A model generated the notes under the pieces. That model ran no database searches, had not been told where the DNA came from, and was given only the letters and a program-made list of their open reading frames with translations. A stretch of 64,000 bases of DNA from Leptospira dzoumogneensis (GTDB lineage: Bacteria; Spirochaetota; Leptospiria; Leptospirales; Leptospiraceae). The position numbers and the translations under genes were made by a program. The stretch is from NCBI RefSeq assembly GCF_004770895.1, contig NZ_RQHS01000022.1, forward strand, positions 62,001-126,000, given 5' to 3'. This document shows, in pieces, positions 28,918-38,137 of the stretch (the first letter of the stretch is position 1; the number at the start of each line of letters is the position of its first letter).

Positions 28918-29802
28918 ATGGCAGTATTAGTAGATAGCAATACAAGAGTTGTAGTTCAAGGGATTACCGGCAAAGAAGGTTCTTTCCACGCGACTCAAAT
29001 GATAGAATACGGAACTAGCGTTGTAGGAGGAGTAACTCCAGGCAAAGGCGGACAAACAGTAGAACTCGCTAGCAAAAACGTTCCAGTATTCAATAGCTTA
29101 AAAGACGCGATCGTTAAAGAAGGAGCAAATGCTTCCATCATTTTCGTTCCGCCTCCATTCGCAGCTGATGCGATCTTAGAAGGTATCTTCAATGAAATCC
29201 CTCTTGTGGTTTGTATCACCGAAGGAATTCCAACACACGATATGCTCAAGGTTTATAGTGCACTTCGTAATTCCAAAACCAGACTGGTTGGACCGAACTG
29301 CCCTGGTGTGATCTCCCCTAAATACAAAGTTAAAATGGGGATCATGCCCGGTTTTATCCACCAAGCAGGAAACGTAGGGATCGTTTCTCGTTCCGGGACC
29401 TTAACTTACGAATCGGTTGCGCAGCTAACCCAACACGGTTTGGGACAATCCACTGTGATCGGTATCGGTGGGGACCCGGTTCCAGGAATGAATCACACAG
29501 AAGCAGTTAGACTTCTGAATGAAGATCCTGAAACTAAAGGTATCGTAATGATCGGAGAGATCGGCGGAACTTCCGAAGAAGAAGCTGCCGCTTATATCAA
29601 GGCTCATGTTAAAAAACCTGTAGTAGGATTTATCGCAGGCCAAACTGCACCTCCTGGAAAAAGGATGGGACATGCCGGCGCGATCATCAGCGGAGGAATG
29701 GGAACAGCTTCTTCCAAGATGAAAGCTATGCAGGACGCAGGTATTTCTGTTTGCCAATCTATCGCCGAAGTCGGCGAAAAAATGAAAAAAGCATTAGGTT
29801 AA
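28918..29802 (+). CDS. sucD: succinate-CoA ligase (ADP-forming), alpha subunit
   Basis: 294 residues. The CoA-binding Rossmann domain opens with '[22 protein letters not shown]' (residues 13-34). The ligase domain contains '[13 protein letters not shown]' and '[38 protein letters not shown]', and the phosphorylated histidine lies in [13 protein letters not shown] (about residues 242-254). It forms the heterodimeric or heterotetrameric enzyme with SucC in the cytoplasm. The next gene, a TolC-family protein, starts 27 nt downstream, so the operon may continue into envelope genes. Confidence 0.97.
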   Translation: MAVLVDSNTRVVVQGITGKEGSFHATQMIEYGTSVVGGVTPGKGGQTVELASKNVPVFNSLKDAIVKEGANASIIFVPPPFAADAILEGIFNEIPLVVCITEGIPTHDMLKVYSALRNSKTRLVGPNCPGVISPKYKVKMGIMPGFIHQAGNVGIVSRSGTLTYESVAQLTQHGLGQSTVIGIGGDPVPGMNHTEAVRLLNEDPETKGIVMIGEIGGTSEEEAAAYIKAHVKKPVVGFIAGQTAPPGKRMGHAGAIISGGMGTASSKMKAMQDAGISVCQSIAEVGEKMKKALG

Positions 29803-29829
29803 TCTAATACTTTATCGGGAGGAAAGGTT

Positions 29830-31428
29830 ATGAAATTAGAAAATGGGAATTTTTGGACCAAAACAATAAGCGGGAAGACAATCTCTGTCTTTCTGGTTTC
29901 GAGCCTCATCCTCCTTTCAGGATTTTCCGGAGTATTCTCCCAAGAGAATAAATCCGGAAAGATCATGAAGTTGACTACAGAAGAGACAGTCAAAAGAGCT
30001 CTTGATAGTAACTTCAAACTACAAAACCTGAGATACGAATTGGCAAAAACCGATTCAAGCTACTTAAAAGCGGAATCCCAATATTCTTGGAGATTAGTAG
30101 CTGACGGAAGTTTCAGACAAACAGTTCTTCCTTTGAACCAGAACAACGTCTTCACCGGAACAAAAACTTCAGATGATACGATCAAAGGGGGGATTGAAAA
30201 AACAATCCGTACCACTGGAACCTACTTCAAGTTAGAAGCAGGGAATAGACGATTCGACTCGAACGCTTTCGAGGATAAGAGTAACCCTCTTACTGCAAGT
30301 TTCGCGGGACTCGCACTTCCTCCTCTTTATACCGGATTTATCACTGCTACAGTTTCCCAAGACTTATTAAAGAACTCATTCGGTTATAAGGGAAGAAACC
30401 AGGAGAAGATCCTGGACAACCAAAAAGAAATGGCGAAAAGCCAGGTCTCTCTTCAGATCTCGGAAGCCATCGTAGGATCTCTTGTCGATTTCTGGGACTA
30501 TTCGGTTAAATTACAGTCCTTAAAAACATTCCGCAGATTAAAAGAGAACGTAAGCAATATTAGAAATCTAACAGTGCGTAAACAAGGTTTAGGACTTTCG
30601 GAAGGATTCGAAGTCAACCAATGGAACGCATTACTCGCGCAGGCAGACAGCCAATTAGAAACTGCAGTCGTTCAAAAAGACGAAGCAAAAAGAAAACTAG
30701 CTCGTACTTTAAAATTAGAGAGTGACTCGGATCTTTCAGAAGAAACGGATCTTATGGAAGAAATTCCTGAAAAGCCTGATTATACTAAGGACCTGGAGAT
30801 CGCTTATAAAAAGAGAGCGGATTATCTAAACGCAGTCAGAGAAAAAGAGATCGCTGAACTAATGTTAAAGAACGCAAAAAGTGATCAGCTTCCTGCTCTT
30901 ACACTTTCCGGCTCCGCTTCTTCTCAGGCTCAGACAATCACAAGCCCTGATAAAAATTTTACAGACGCAACTGACGGCGTTCAGTCTGCACGTTACAAAG
31001 ACTTCAACGGAAAAGTAAGTTTCTCTTATCCACTATTCGATAAGGGAGTTGCTGCTGGAAGAAGAGACTCCGAGATCGGAGTTCGCCAGGCTACTCTAAA
31101 AGAGAACGAAGTTAAGAATGAAGTGAGAGACGATCTAAGAGGAAGGATCGATTCTTTAGAAGCTAGTTATAAAATTTATAAAAACTCAATAGTGACCGAA
31201 AAAGAGACCCAAAACTATTATAACGGAGTGGTTCGAAGCTTCCAACAAGGAAGAGCGGATGCAGTCGCAGTTAAAAATGCTTTGGATACTTTGGTGAGAG
31301 ACCAGCTCAGCCTTACTCAAGCAAAAGTGAATTTTAATATAGATCTAATGAGATACTATATCGCAAAAAATATGCTTTTGGAAAGATTCGATCTGGATGC
31401 TGAAAAGCTGATTCCGCATTTGGATTAA
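29830..31428 (+). CDS. TolC-family outer-membrane protein
   Basis: 532 residues. A long signal peptide (about 1-38, ending FSGVFSQ) precedes the TolC repeat structure: long amphipathic helices with coiled-coil character (SQVSLQISEAIVGSLVDFW, LKENEVKNEVRDDLRGRIDS) broken by beta strands (LPALTLSGSASSQAQ, DFNGKVSFSYPLFD). Each half ends with the usual helix pair such as 'RVRFNIDLMRYYIAKNMLL'-type sequence near the C-terminus. Such proteins are trimeric exit ducts for RND or ABC exporters and type I secretion. No exporter or adaptor gene is adjacent; the RND pump at 14263 is a possible partner. The ribosome site GGGAGGAAAGG is strong. Confidence 0.9.
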   Translation: MKLENGNFWTKTISGKTISVFLVSSLILLSGFSGVFSQENKSGKIMKLTTEETVKRALDSNFKLQNLRYELAKTDSSYLKAESQYSWRLVADGSFRQTVLPLNQNNVFTGTKTSDDTIKGGIEKTIRTTGTYFKLEAGNRRFDSNAFEDKSNPLTASFAGLALPPLYTGFITATVSQDLLKNSFGYKGRNQEKILDNQKEMAKSQVSLQISEAIVGSLVDFWDYSVKLQSLKTFRRLKENVSNIRNLTVRKQGLGLSEGFEVNQWNALLAQADSQLETAVVQKDEAKRKLARTLKLESDSDLSEETDLMEEIPEKPDYTKDLEIAYKKRADYLNAVREKEIAELMLKNAKSDQLPALTLSGSASSQAQTITSPDKNFTDATDGVQSARYKDFNGKVSFSYPLFDKGVAAGRRDSEIGVRQATLKENEVKNEVRDDLRGRIDSLEASYKIYKNSIVTEKETQNYYNGVVRSFQQGRADAVAVKNALDTLVRDQLSLTQAKVNFNIDLMRYYIAKNMLLERFDLDAEKLIPHLD

Positions 31429-31446
31429 TAGGTTTCGTAGTTCTCA

Positions 31447-32877
31447 TTGAAACGCGGATTTTTCCTTTCTATATTCGGGATCTTATTATTCGGGCTGATC
31501 GTTTGGCTTACCATTCGTTTTTGGCCCAAACCATCCGACACTATTTACGAATATTATAAAAAGGAAAAATGGGAGAAGGTAATCTCTCTCGTTAAAAAGT
31601 CGACCTCTCCTACACCTGAAGATCTTTTTTACGGTTCCCAATCTCTTCTTAGATTGAATGCGGAACTGATCACCAAAGACGCAGAAGACAGATCTAAAAT
31701 TTCCGCAAGACTCCAAAAAGAGAACGGCATTAGTTCCGGAAAATCTTTAGAATCCAAAGGAGAATTTCCAGTATTCGAAGATCCTTTTATTTTGCAGCTC
31801 AGACCGGGCGGATACTGGAGACAAAAAGCGATCCTATCCAGAGCGGAGATCGCAGGAGAATGGGAAGATGATATTCTATTCTTGCGAGATCTAAAAGAAC
31901 TGATCCGAAGTAATCCGGTCACATTAGGAATTTCTTCTTATTCTTCCGTTCTAAAAAAAGTTTTAAGAAGAGAGACCAAACTTGCAGACGGGGATCAGAT
32001 TAAACTTTCCGAACTATTAGGGTTTCTTTCCGTTAGAGAAGATTCTACGCTACTCGGCTCCAGATTTAAGAATACTGGAGAGAATACGAATCTCAGGACC
32101 GGTCCTGGAACTGAAAACCCTGGTAAGGCTCGTTTGAAAAAAGGACTCTTACTTTACGCATTAGACAAAGACCCTCGTTCCGAGACAGTCCAAGGAAGAA
32201 AAGGAAATTGGGTCCAAGTATATATTCCTGAATTACAGATCTCAGGCTGGATCTTCTCCCATTTCTTGGAAGAAGATCCATATCCTTCTGCAAAAGCCGA
32301 AGAAACATTTGCAGAATTCTCCCAATCCGAAAAAAGCCAGGCCTGGGACTTTGCATTCTGGACGGAAGATAAGATCCCTCCTGGTTTTCATGGAGAATAT
32401 ATCCCCACTGAAAAGTTAGCCTTGGATGGGGATTACGGGATCGTATTATATAAATCTAAAACTGGAAAATACAAAGAGATCTGCAGGATCGTAGAAGAAC
32501 CTTTCAGGTCTTTAGAATTTTTAACAGCAAGTTTAAGCGGAGAAGAGCCTGTTCCGATTTTTAAACTGTATTCAGGGAGACCTGGTGAGTGGAAACCTTC
32601 TTACCAAATCGACCTTGACAGAGAGAGTATTTCCATCAATAGGAACAAGTATATACTTGGATCAGGCGGAAAGAAAAGATTCCAACTCGGAATTTTTTCA
32701 GTAAACGGGACCATATCGGCGTCTCTATTAGTAGGAGAAAAAACCGTATTACAAGGTATCTCTCCTGAAGAAGAGCTAACCTCTACGGAGGGAGTTCTAT
32801 TCAAACTCTGCCTACAACAAGCGGATAAAAAATCCGATTCGAATGCGGCGGCGTTCCAATTTAAGTTTTTATTTTGA
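31447..32877 (+). CDS. membrane-anchored protein with a bacterial SH3 domain
   Basis: 476 residues from a TTG start. One N-terminal transmembrane anchor (about 5-22, FFLSIFGILLFGLIVWLTI), with the rest outside the inner membrane. An SH3b domain lies at about residues 208-280: 'ENTNLRTGPGTENPGKARLKKG' followed by 'GNWVQVYIPELQISGWIFSHFL' is the diagnostic pattern, often a peptidoglycan- or peptide-binding module. The flanking regions are not recognised; the C-terminal third looks beta-rich. It lies 18 nt after the TolC-family gene and its end overlaps the fmdB-like frame by about a reading-frame shift only upstream of the FmdB start. A cell-wall role is inferred. Confidence 0.82.
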   Translation: MKRGFFLSIFGILLFGLIVWLTIRFWPKPSDTIYEYYKKEKWEKVISLVKKSTSPTPEDLFYGSQSLLRLNAELITKDAEDRSKISARLQKENGISSGKSLESKGEFPVFEDPFILQLRPGGYWRQKAILSRAEIAGEWEDDILFLRDLKELIRSNPVTLGISSYSSVLKKVLRRETKLADGDQIKLSELLGFLSVREDSTLLGSRFKNTGENTNLRTGPGTENPGKARLKKGLLLYALDKDPRSETVQGRKGNWVQVYIPELQISGWIFSHFLEEDPYPSAKAEETFAEFSQSEKSQAWDFAFWTEDKIPPGFHGEYIPTEKLALDGDYGIVLYKSKTGKYKEICRIVEEPFRSLEFLTASLSGEEPVPIFKLYSGRPGEWKPSYQIDLDRESISINRNKYILGSGGKKRFQLGIFSVNGTISASLLVGEKTVLQGISPEEELTSTEGVLFKLCLQQADKKSDSNAAAFQFKFLF

Positions 32878-32902
32878 TCCTAGGATCGAGCGAGGAAAAT
32901 CA

Positions 32903-33136
32903 GTGCCTACTTACGATTATAGATGCAAGGCTTGCGGACAAACTTTCGAACATTTTCAATCCATGAAGGACGACCCGATTACTACCTGTCTTCTATGCGG
33001 TAAAACCGGAGAAGTAGATAGATTGATCTCCAGTGCAGGGATCATCTTCAAAGGATCCGGATTTTATGTAACGGATAATAAATCCTCTTCCAAAAGTTCC
33101 GAATCCACCGGTTCCTCCGGTTCTTCTTCCAACTAA
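32903..33136 (+). CDS. FmdB-family zinc-ribbon protein
   Basis: 77 residues from the GTG at 32903, which follows GAGGA and gives the expected start (V/M)PTYDYRC; the frame extends further upstream but overlaps the SH3 gene. The zinc ribbon is CKAC ... CLLC, with 'GQTFEHFQSM' between and 'VDRLISSAGIIFKGSGFYVTD' after it, a close match to the FmdB/CxxC_CxxC_SSSS regulatory-protein family. The tail is serine-rich (SSSKSSESTGSSGSSSN), as is usual. The molecular role of the family is not settled (it was first linked to formamidase regulation). It is 2 nt from lpxI. Confidence 0.93.
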   Translation: MPTYDYRCKACGQTFEHFQSMKDDPITTCLLCGKTGEVDRLISSAGIIFKGSGFYVTDNKSSSKSSESTGSSGSSSN

Positions 33137-33138
33137 GT

Positions 33139-33993
33139 TTGGGACGTTTAGGAATATTAGCGGGAGGAGGAAATCTTCCTCAGATAGGAATGAGAGAGGC
33201 TCTGGCTTCCGGAGAAGACCCGTTCTTTCTCTCCATAGCCGAGTCTGATTTTACTCCGGGAAATTATCCGGACAGAGTGATCCCGATACGTATCGTAAAG
33301 ATCGGCGGTTTATTAAAAGCATGCAAAGCCAATCAGATAGATAGACTTCTTCTATTAGGAAAAGTTAAAAAAGAGATCATCTTTAAAAGCCTGAACTTCG
33401 ATCTAAAAGCGCTCGCTTTACTTGCAAGAATGGTGAACCGTCACGATTATTCTATCTTCAAAACGGTAGCGGAAGATTTCGAAAAACAAGGAATTCATAT
33501 CATTTCCCAAAAAACCTATCTGAGATCTCTACTACTTCCGGAAGGACGTTATACTAAAAGAGCCTTGGACAAAAAACAGATAGAGGACGTGATCTTCGGA
33601 ATGGAATATGCGGAGAAGATCGCCCACCTGGATATAGGCCAAGCAGTAGTAGTAGTAGATAAATCGGTATTAGCGGTAGAAGCAGTAGAAGGAACGGACC
33701 AGGCCATTAAAAGAGGCGGAAGTTTTGCCAAAAAAAGAAAGGCAGTAGTCTGCAAAAGTTCCAAACCAAGCCAAGACCCAAGATTCGACCTGCCTACAGT
33801 CGGAATAGAAACCTTAAAAGTAATGAGCGAAAATAACTGCGATATACTCGCCGTTCGAGAAGGAGAGACAATAATTGTAAATCCTTCCGAATTTATTAAC
33901 CTTGCAGAAAAATTGAAAATCCATATCTTGAGCATCGGCCGTGGCAACGTCTCGAAAATTAACTCTACCCAAAAAAAGCTCCCTAAAGCCTAA
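33139..33993 (+). CDS. lpxI: UDP-2,3-diacylglucosamine diphosphatase, LpxI type
   Basis: 284 residues from a TTG start. LpxI hydrolyses UDP-2,3-diacylglucosamine to lipid X and UMP, the step done by LpxH in gamma-proteobacteria. The N-terminal 'LGILAGGGNLPQIGMREALASG' (residues 4-25) and the C-terminal 'VVVVDKSVLAVEAVEGTDQAIKRGG' (170-194) with Asp/Glu residues for the metal are the hallmark motifs. 'FDLPTVGIETLKVM' also matches the family. It is cytoplasmic, and its gene overlaps lpxB, which catalyses the next step, so the two are made together. Confidence 0.94.
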   Translation: MGRLGILAGGGNLPQIGMREALASGEDPFFLSIAESDFTPGNYPDRVIPIRIVKIGGLLKACKANQIDRLLLLGKVKKEIIFKSLNFDLKALALLARMVNRHDYSIFKTVAEDFEKQGIHIISQKTYLRSLLLPEGRYTKRALDKKQIEDVIFGMEYAEKIAHLDIGQAVVVVDKSVLAVEAVEGTDQAIKRGGSFAKKRKAVVCKSSKPSQDPRFDLPTVGIETLKVMSENNCDILAVREGETIIVNPSEFINLAEKLKIHILSIGRGNVSKINSTQKKLPKA

Positions 33994-35218
33994 GAAGGCC
34001 GGAGACAAAATCAGGACGGAAAATATTTCCGCCCCCTCTTCTCCCGTATTTATGATATTAGCCGGAGAACATTCCGGCGATCTACTAGGCGCAGAAGTAT
34101 TAAAAGAACTTAAAAAACATGATCCGGACCTAACATTTTTCGGAATAGGCGGCCCAAGAATGTTGGAAGAAGGTTTTGATTCCATCGAAAACATGGAAGA
34201 ACTTTCCGTAATCGGTTTCACTGCAGTCTTATTCAAATACAAATTCCTAAAAGCACTCATGGATCGATTGGTAGAAGAAGCCGTGGCGCGTTCTTGCACA
34301 CATGCCATCCTAGTAGATTATCCCGGTTTCAATCTAAGGCTTGCAGCCAGACTCAAAGAATTAGGGATCAAAGTGATCTTCTATGTTTCTCCTCAACTTT
34401 GGGCCTGGAATTTCGGAAGGATCTATAAGATCAAAGAAACTATAGATCTGATGTTAGTATTATTTCCATTTGAGAAGAAGATTTATGACGATTACGGAGT
34501 TCGATCCGTATTTGTAGGACATCCAATCGCTCAAAGGATTAAGGAGAAGATCCGAAAAGAATCCCCTATTCCCGTGGATGAAAAACAACTGGCTCACTTG
34601 CAGACAATCACTCTTATGCCAGGCTCCCGCTCAGGTGAAATACATAGAATGTTGGATACTTTACTCCGATCCGCTTCACTCATTCACCAGGAAGCCGAAG
34701 CAGAAAAAAAACATGTGCGCTTCCTGATCCCAAACATCAACCTAAAAGAAGAAGAGTTCATCCAAACTAAAATTAAAGAAACGGAAGAATCCAACCCTGG
34801 TATCAAGATAGAATATTTATTCGATCGTTCTTTAAGATGTATAGAAGCTTCCGATATCGTTTTAGTCACTTCCGGAACTGCTACATTAGAAGTTGTATAT
34901 TTCGAAAAACCGATGGTGATCCTCTACAAGGTCAGCTTACTCAGTTATTTTATCTCTGCACTTCTAATCCGCACACCTTTTATAGGACTCGTCAATATCC
35001 TAAGCGGAAGAGAAACGGTGAAGGAACTCATCCAAGCAGAATGTACTCCGGAAGAAACCGTAAGAGAAACGATGGCTATCCTGAAAAATAAAAAGTACAG
35101 GAACCAAATGATAGAAGAGATCCGGTCTGTAAAAGAGTCTCTGGGCGAAGAGCATAGTTCTAAAAACGCAAGCAGGGCGATTTTACAGTTTTTGAAAGAG
35201 AAACCTGCTAGCGTGTAG
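33941..35218 (+). CDS. lpxB: lipid-A-disaccharide synthase
   Basis: 425 residues as read from the GTG at 33941; the enzyme core begins near 'VFMILAGEHSGDLLGAEVL' at residue 36, so the true start could be ATG 34052 or lie between. LpxB joins lipid X and UDP-2,3-diacylglucosamine to make the beta-1,6 disaccharide of lipid A. The N-terminal AGEHSGD and 'FFGIGGPRMLEEGF', the central 'YVSPQLWAWNFGRI', and 'LMPGSRSGEIHRML' plus 'SGTATLEVVYFEKPMVILYK' are all characteristic. It is a peripheral inner-membrane glycosyltransferase. The 53-nt overlap with lpxI implies translational coupling if the GTG is used. Its TAG stop lies in a perfect palindrome. Confidence 0.94.
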   Translation: MATSRKLTLPKKSSLKPKKAGDKIRTENISAPSSPVFMILAGEHSGDLLGAEVLKELKKHDPDLTFFGIGGPRMLEEGFDSIENMEELSVIGFTAVLFKYKFLKALMDRLVEEAVARSCTHAILVDYPGFNLRLAARLKELGIKVIFYVSPQLWAWNFGRIYKIKETIDLMLVLFPFEKKIYDDYGVRSVFVGHPIAQRIKEKIRKESPIPVDEKQLAHLQTITLMPGSRSGEIHRMLDTLLRSASLIHQEAEAEKKHVRFLIPNINLKEEEFIQTKIKETEESNPGIKIEYLFDRSLRCIEASDIVLVTSGTATLEVVYFEKPMVILYKVSLLSYFISALLIRTPFIGLVNILSGRETVKELIQAECTPEETVRETMAILKNKKYRNQMIEEIRSVKESLGEEHSSKNASRAILQFLKEKPASV

Positions 35219-35228
35219 GAATTCCTAC
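35215..35228. repeat. perfect palindrome supplying stop codons on both strands
   Basis: GTAGGAATTCCTAC. Its TAG at 35216-35218 ends lpxB on the plus strand, and the complementary TAG at 35225-35227 ends the AsmA-like gene on the minus strand. It is the most perfect member of an eight-copy palindrome family in the window. Confidence 0.85.
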
Positions 35229-37585
35229 TCCTTCACACAACCGGCGCTATTCTCTTTGATCTTAAACGCAAATGCGGAGATCGGAACCGCAGAATTAGAT
35301 TCACTGGAAAGTGAATAAGTATTCCCGGTTACAAAATATTTCACTGAATCAGAATCAATATAAGAATTCGCAGTGGCACTTACGTTTCCACCTTTCCAAT
35401 AAACATTTCTTTTGGGCGGAGTTCCCGGATTCCAATAATCAAATCCCATCTCGAATTTAGCAGGCACCGGAACAGGAAAATCCCCCTTTCCTTTCCAGAT
35501 CGTATTCGAAAGTTTCACCTTGTCTATGGTGACATACATTCTATCATGAATGTCTAGGAAATTATTTCCGTTAAATCTGATATTACCGTCCGAATCCAAA
35601 CTTTCTGGGATCAAATCTCCACCGCAGAAAGAAAAGCTTGGAACTCCCCAGGCCAAATTGATGGTCTCGAAATCTATACCGAAATAAGGATTATCAGTGC
35701 CATAGGTAAAATAAGAATTCAATTTAGCGGTTCCGGAACCTGTAATACTTGCATCCAATCTAGATTGAGAAGGTGCAAATTTCAAACCAACATCCAGCTT
35801 GCCCATACTAGGAAGACCAAGAGCCCATTTCACTTCCTTAGAAGTTAGTTTGAGACTACCTGTAGGATTTTCTAAAAAATACTTATAGATTGGAGTTCTA
35901 GTAAAATTAATTTCAGGGATAAGCTTTTCCATTCTGGTATGGATATCTTCTCTGATCCATTGGCGAACGGATCTATATAAAGGAAAAAAATTAGAAAGAA
36001 CGATCGAGTCAGTCTCTAACTCCAGATTATATTCTCCCTGCAAAGGAAAGTAGGAGGTCCCATCGCCCTTCACTCCCTTTCTATATCCTGTTTTACCTTT
36101 TAGATTTGCCGACCAAGGAAGACCGAATTGTTTTCCTTTGAGTTTAGCTTCTAAAACTCCGGCAGGATTCCAGCCCAGTTCCCCGTCTTTGATCTCCAGA
36201 TCCAAATAAGGATCCTTCCATACAAAATCTTGGAGAGAAAATTTGGCCTCTGACTTCATCCAGTCTCCGTAATATCCGGTTTCGGCTCCCTTCCAATGCA
36301 GGTCCAGACTTCCACCAAGAGTTTTTAGATCGGAAGAAACAGGCAGAAAATTTCGAATATCATCCAAGTCCTGGACGGTAAGGCTCAAATCCCAGGACTT
36401 CAGTCCCTTCTCATTTTTAGATTTTAGAAGAGTGAGTTTATCTTCTCCGGAGAAAATCTTATGTTCTTCCGTGAATACATCTCCCTTTTGATCGCGAGTC
36501 CATTCATGTTCCAGATCTATATCTTTCCATTCCCAAACTTCGCTCTGTAAAGGAAGTTCCTGTAAAACAATACCTTTTACATTAGAAAATTCTGTTTTAC
36601 CTTGGACCTTTAGATTAGTCTCATCAGATTCTAAAATAGCATGACCTGAAATTTTTCCCTTCTTAGGATAAAATTGGGAGAATTCCGAGTATAAACCTCC
36701 GGAATTTTCTGCTTTTGCATTCTTAAACAGAATTTCCAGATTCATATTCTTACTTCCGATATCAGTGCTGAATTTTCCGCTCACATATCTAAATCCGGGA
36801 ATTGGAAATAAAGAATCGGAAATTTGAACATTGATCTTAGTATCCTCTTTTCGGATATTAAAATCGATTCCCTTCACATTCTCTAAAAGGACCTTGCCAC
36901 CCTTATATACGGTAACTGTTGTATCTTCTAATCTGATCTCAGGAATATTGATCTTATGGATATAGGAAAGAATTTCACCGGAGATCTTGTCTTCCAGATC
37001 GATACTCAATTGAGCATTGCGCACTCGGATCGCTCGGACCGATGGTTGGCCTTTCCAAAGACCTCTTAATAATAATTCGATTTTATTTGCTTTGAAGATC
37101 ATTCTCTGAGAAGCAAAGTCCTCATCGCTTGAAATTTTCAGATCTTCTATAAATACATGGTTCGGGAATTCGTATTCTACAACTCCCAGAGTGACTGCCC
37201 TGTCCAATTCTTCATTGATGAATCCGCGAGTGAGTTCCTTCACCCCTCGTAAATCCAGAACTCTTCTCACGAAGTACCATTCTGCACTTTCTTTCGCCGC
37301 AGCAAGAAGAAGGAAGATCACTATTAGTGCAATGGAGATCTTTCTAAAGGAGGGTTTTTCAGTGATTGTTTGTATCTTTTGAAAAGAAGAAGATACGAAT
37401 CGATGCAGTTTAGTAGGGACAGCGACCCTGAATGTGACGCTGTCTTTCTTAATGAATGGATTTTTCGGGATTAAAATTTTGAGGTGAATTACCGTTGGAG
37501 AACCTGGCTGATTTTCTCCGAGGTTTCCTTCAGTACTAGGCTTTCCGGAAATTTCTGTAATCCCTCTTCCAGAACCAACTGACAT
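35225..37585 (-). CDS. AsmA-like membrane-anchored protein
   Basis: 786 residues as read from ATG 37585, although the first part overlaps the upstream TPR lipoprotein gene by 97 nt. The true start may be a later non-ATG codon, since no other Met occurs before the membrane segment. A single transmembrane helix is at about 83-98 (ISIALIVIFLLLAA). The remaining 690 residues are periplasmic and beta-rich, with repeated short strands ('FPNHVFIEDLKISSDEDF', 'FRYVSGKFSTDIGSKNMNLEI') as in AsmA/YhdP/TamB-type lipid-transfer proteins. This suggests a role in moving lipids between membranes or in outer-membrane assembly. The family call rests on architecture, so it is tentative. Confidence 0.65.
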   Translation of the reverse strand: MSVGSGRGITEISGKPSTEGNLGENQPGSPTVIHLKILIPKNPFIKKDSVTFRVAVPTKLHRFVSSSFQKIQTITEKPSFRKISIALIVIFLLLAAAKESAEWYFVRRVLDLRGVKELTRGFINEELDRAVTLGVVEYEFPNHVFIEDLKISSDEDFASQRMIFKANKIELLLRGLWKGQPSVRAIRVRNAQLSIDLEDKISGEILSYIHKINIPEIRLEDTTVTVYKGGKVLLENVKGIDFNIRKEDTKINVQISDSLFPIPGFRYVSGKFSTDIGSKNMNLEILFKNAKAENSGGLYSEFSQFYPKKGKISGHAILESDETNLKVQGKTEFSNVKGIVLQELPLQSEVWEWKDIDLEHEWTRDQKGDVFTEEHKIFSGEDKLTLLKSKNEKGLKSWDLSLTVQDLDDIRNFLPVSSDLKTLGGSLDLHWKGAETGYYGDWMKSEAKFSLQDFVWKDPYLDLEIKDGELGWNPAGVLEAKLKGKQFGLPWSANLKGKTGYRKGVKGDGTSYFPLQGEYNLELETDSIVLSNFFPLYRSVRQWIREDIHTRMEKLIPEINFTRTPIYKYFLENPTGSLKLTSKEVKWALGLPSMGKLDVGLKFAPSQSRLDASITGSGTAKLNSYFTYGTDNPYFGIDFETINLAWGVPSFSFCGGDLIPESLDSDGNIRFNGNNFLDIHDRMYVTIDKVKLSNTIWKGKGDFPVPVPAKFEMGFDYWNPGTPPKRNVYWKGGNVSATANSYIDSDSVKYFVTGNTYSLSSESNSAVPISAFAFKIKENSAGCVKE

Positions 37586-38133
37586 CTTTTGTATTCCTTA
37601 ATTCTGTAGAAGCTGACTACTACGGTCTCATAGTAGAATAGATCTTTTTCGAAGTTTTTCTCTCTGGAAGCTCTGCCTAAAATCCCAAGAGCCTGGCCGT
37701 ATTTCTCATCTTCGAAATACGCTTTTGCCCACATTTTTTTACGGGTAACGGACTCAAAATCGCGATCTACATTGTCCGACTTACGGAAATGAACGATAGC
37801 ATTATCATAGTCGTTGATCCCAAGGTAAGCAGAACCTAAATAATGGTCCAAATGTTGAAGATTACGACCGTCTTTGGAATTTTGCACTTCTCTCAGTACG
37901 AGGGAAGCTTCTTTGAAAGATTCGATTTTTAGTAAAAGTTTGGATTTTTGGAGGAGTAGCTCGGAACGTCTTTTGTCTTCAGGGTGTAGATCGCTAAGTT
38001 GCTGGTCTATTCCCTTGATTTCCGCTCGGACCTGAGTCTCTAAATTGGCGGAAACCGCCCCTTCTTTTTGTGTACTTGCACAGTAGAGGAGGAATTGAGC
38101 TCCGATAAACAATATTGTCAGATATTTACTCAT
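37489..38133 (-). CDS. TPR-containing lipoprotein
   Basis: 214 residues. The signal peptide ends in QFLLYC, so Cys18 is the likely lipidation site. Residues about 45-205 form tetratricopeptide-like helix pairs ('RRSELLLQKSKLLLKIESFKEASLVLREV', 'LGSAYLGINDYDNAIVHFRKS', 'KMWAKAYFEDEKYGQALGILGRA', 'FYRIKEYKRCQLVLEEGLQKFPES'), a protein-interaction scaffold similar to BamD or BamD-like factors in size. It is sandwiched between the helicase gene (4-nt gap) and the AsmA-like gene (overlap), so the three are one transcript. An envelope-assembly role with the AsmA-like protein is a reasonable guess only. Confidence 0.85.
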   Translation of the reverse strand: MSKYLTILFIGAQFLLYCASTQKEGAVSANLETQVRAEIKGIDQQLSDLHPEDKRRSELLLQKSKLLLKIESFKEASLVLREVQNSKDGRNLQHLDHYLGSAYLGINDYDNAIVHFRKSDNVDRDFESVTRKKMWAKAYFEDEKYGQALGILGRASREKNFEKDLFYYETVVVSFYRIKEYKRCQLVLEEGLQKFPESLVLKETSEKISQVLQR

Positions 38134-38137
38134 TTTC

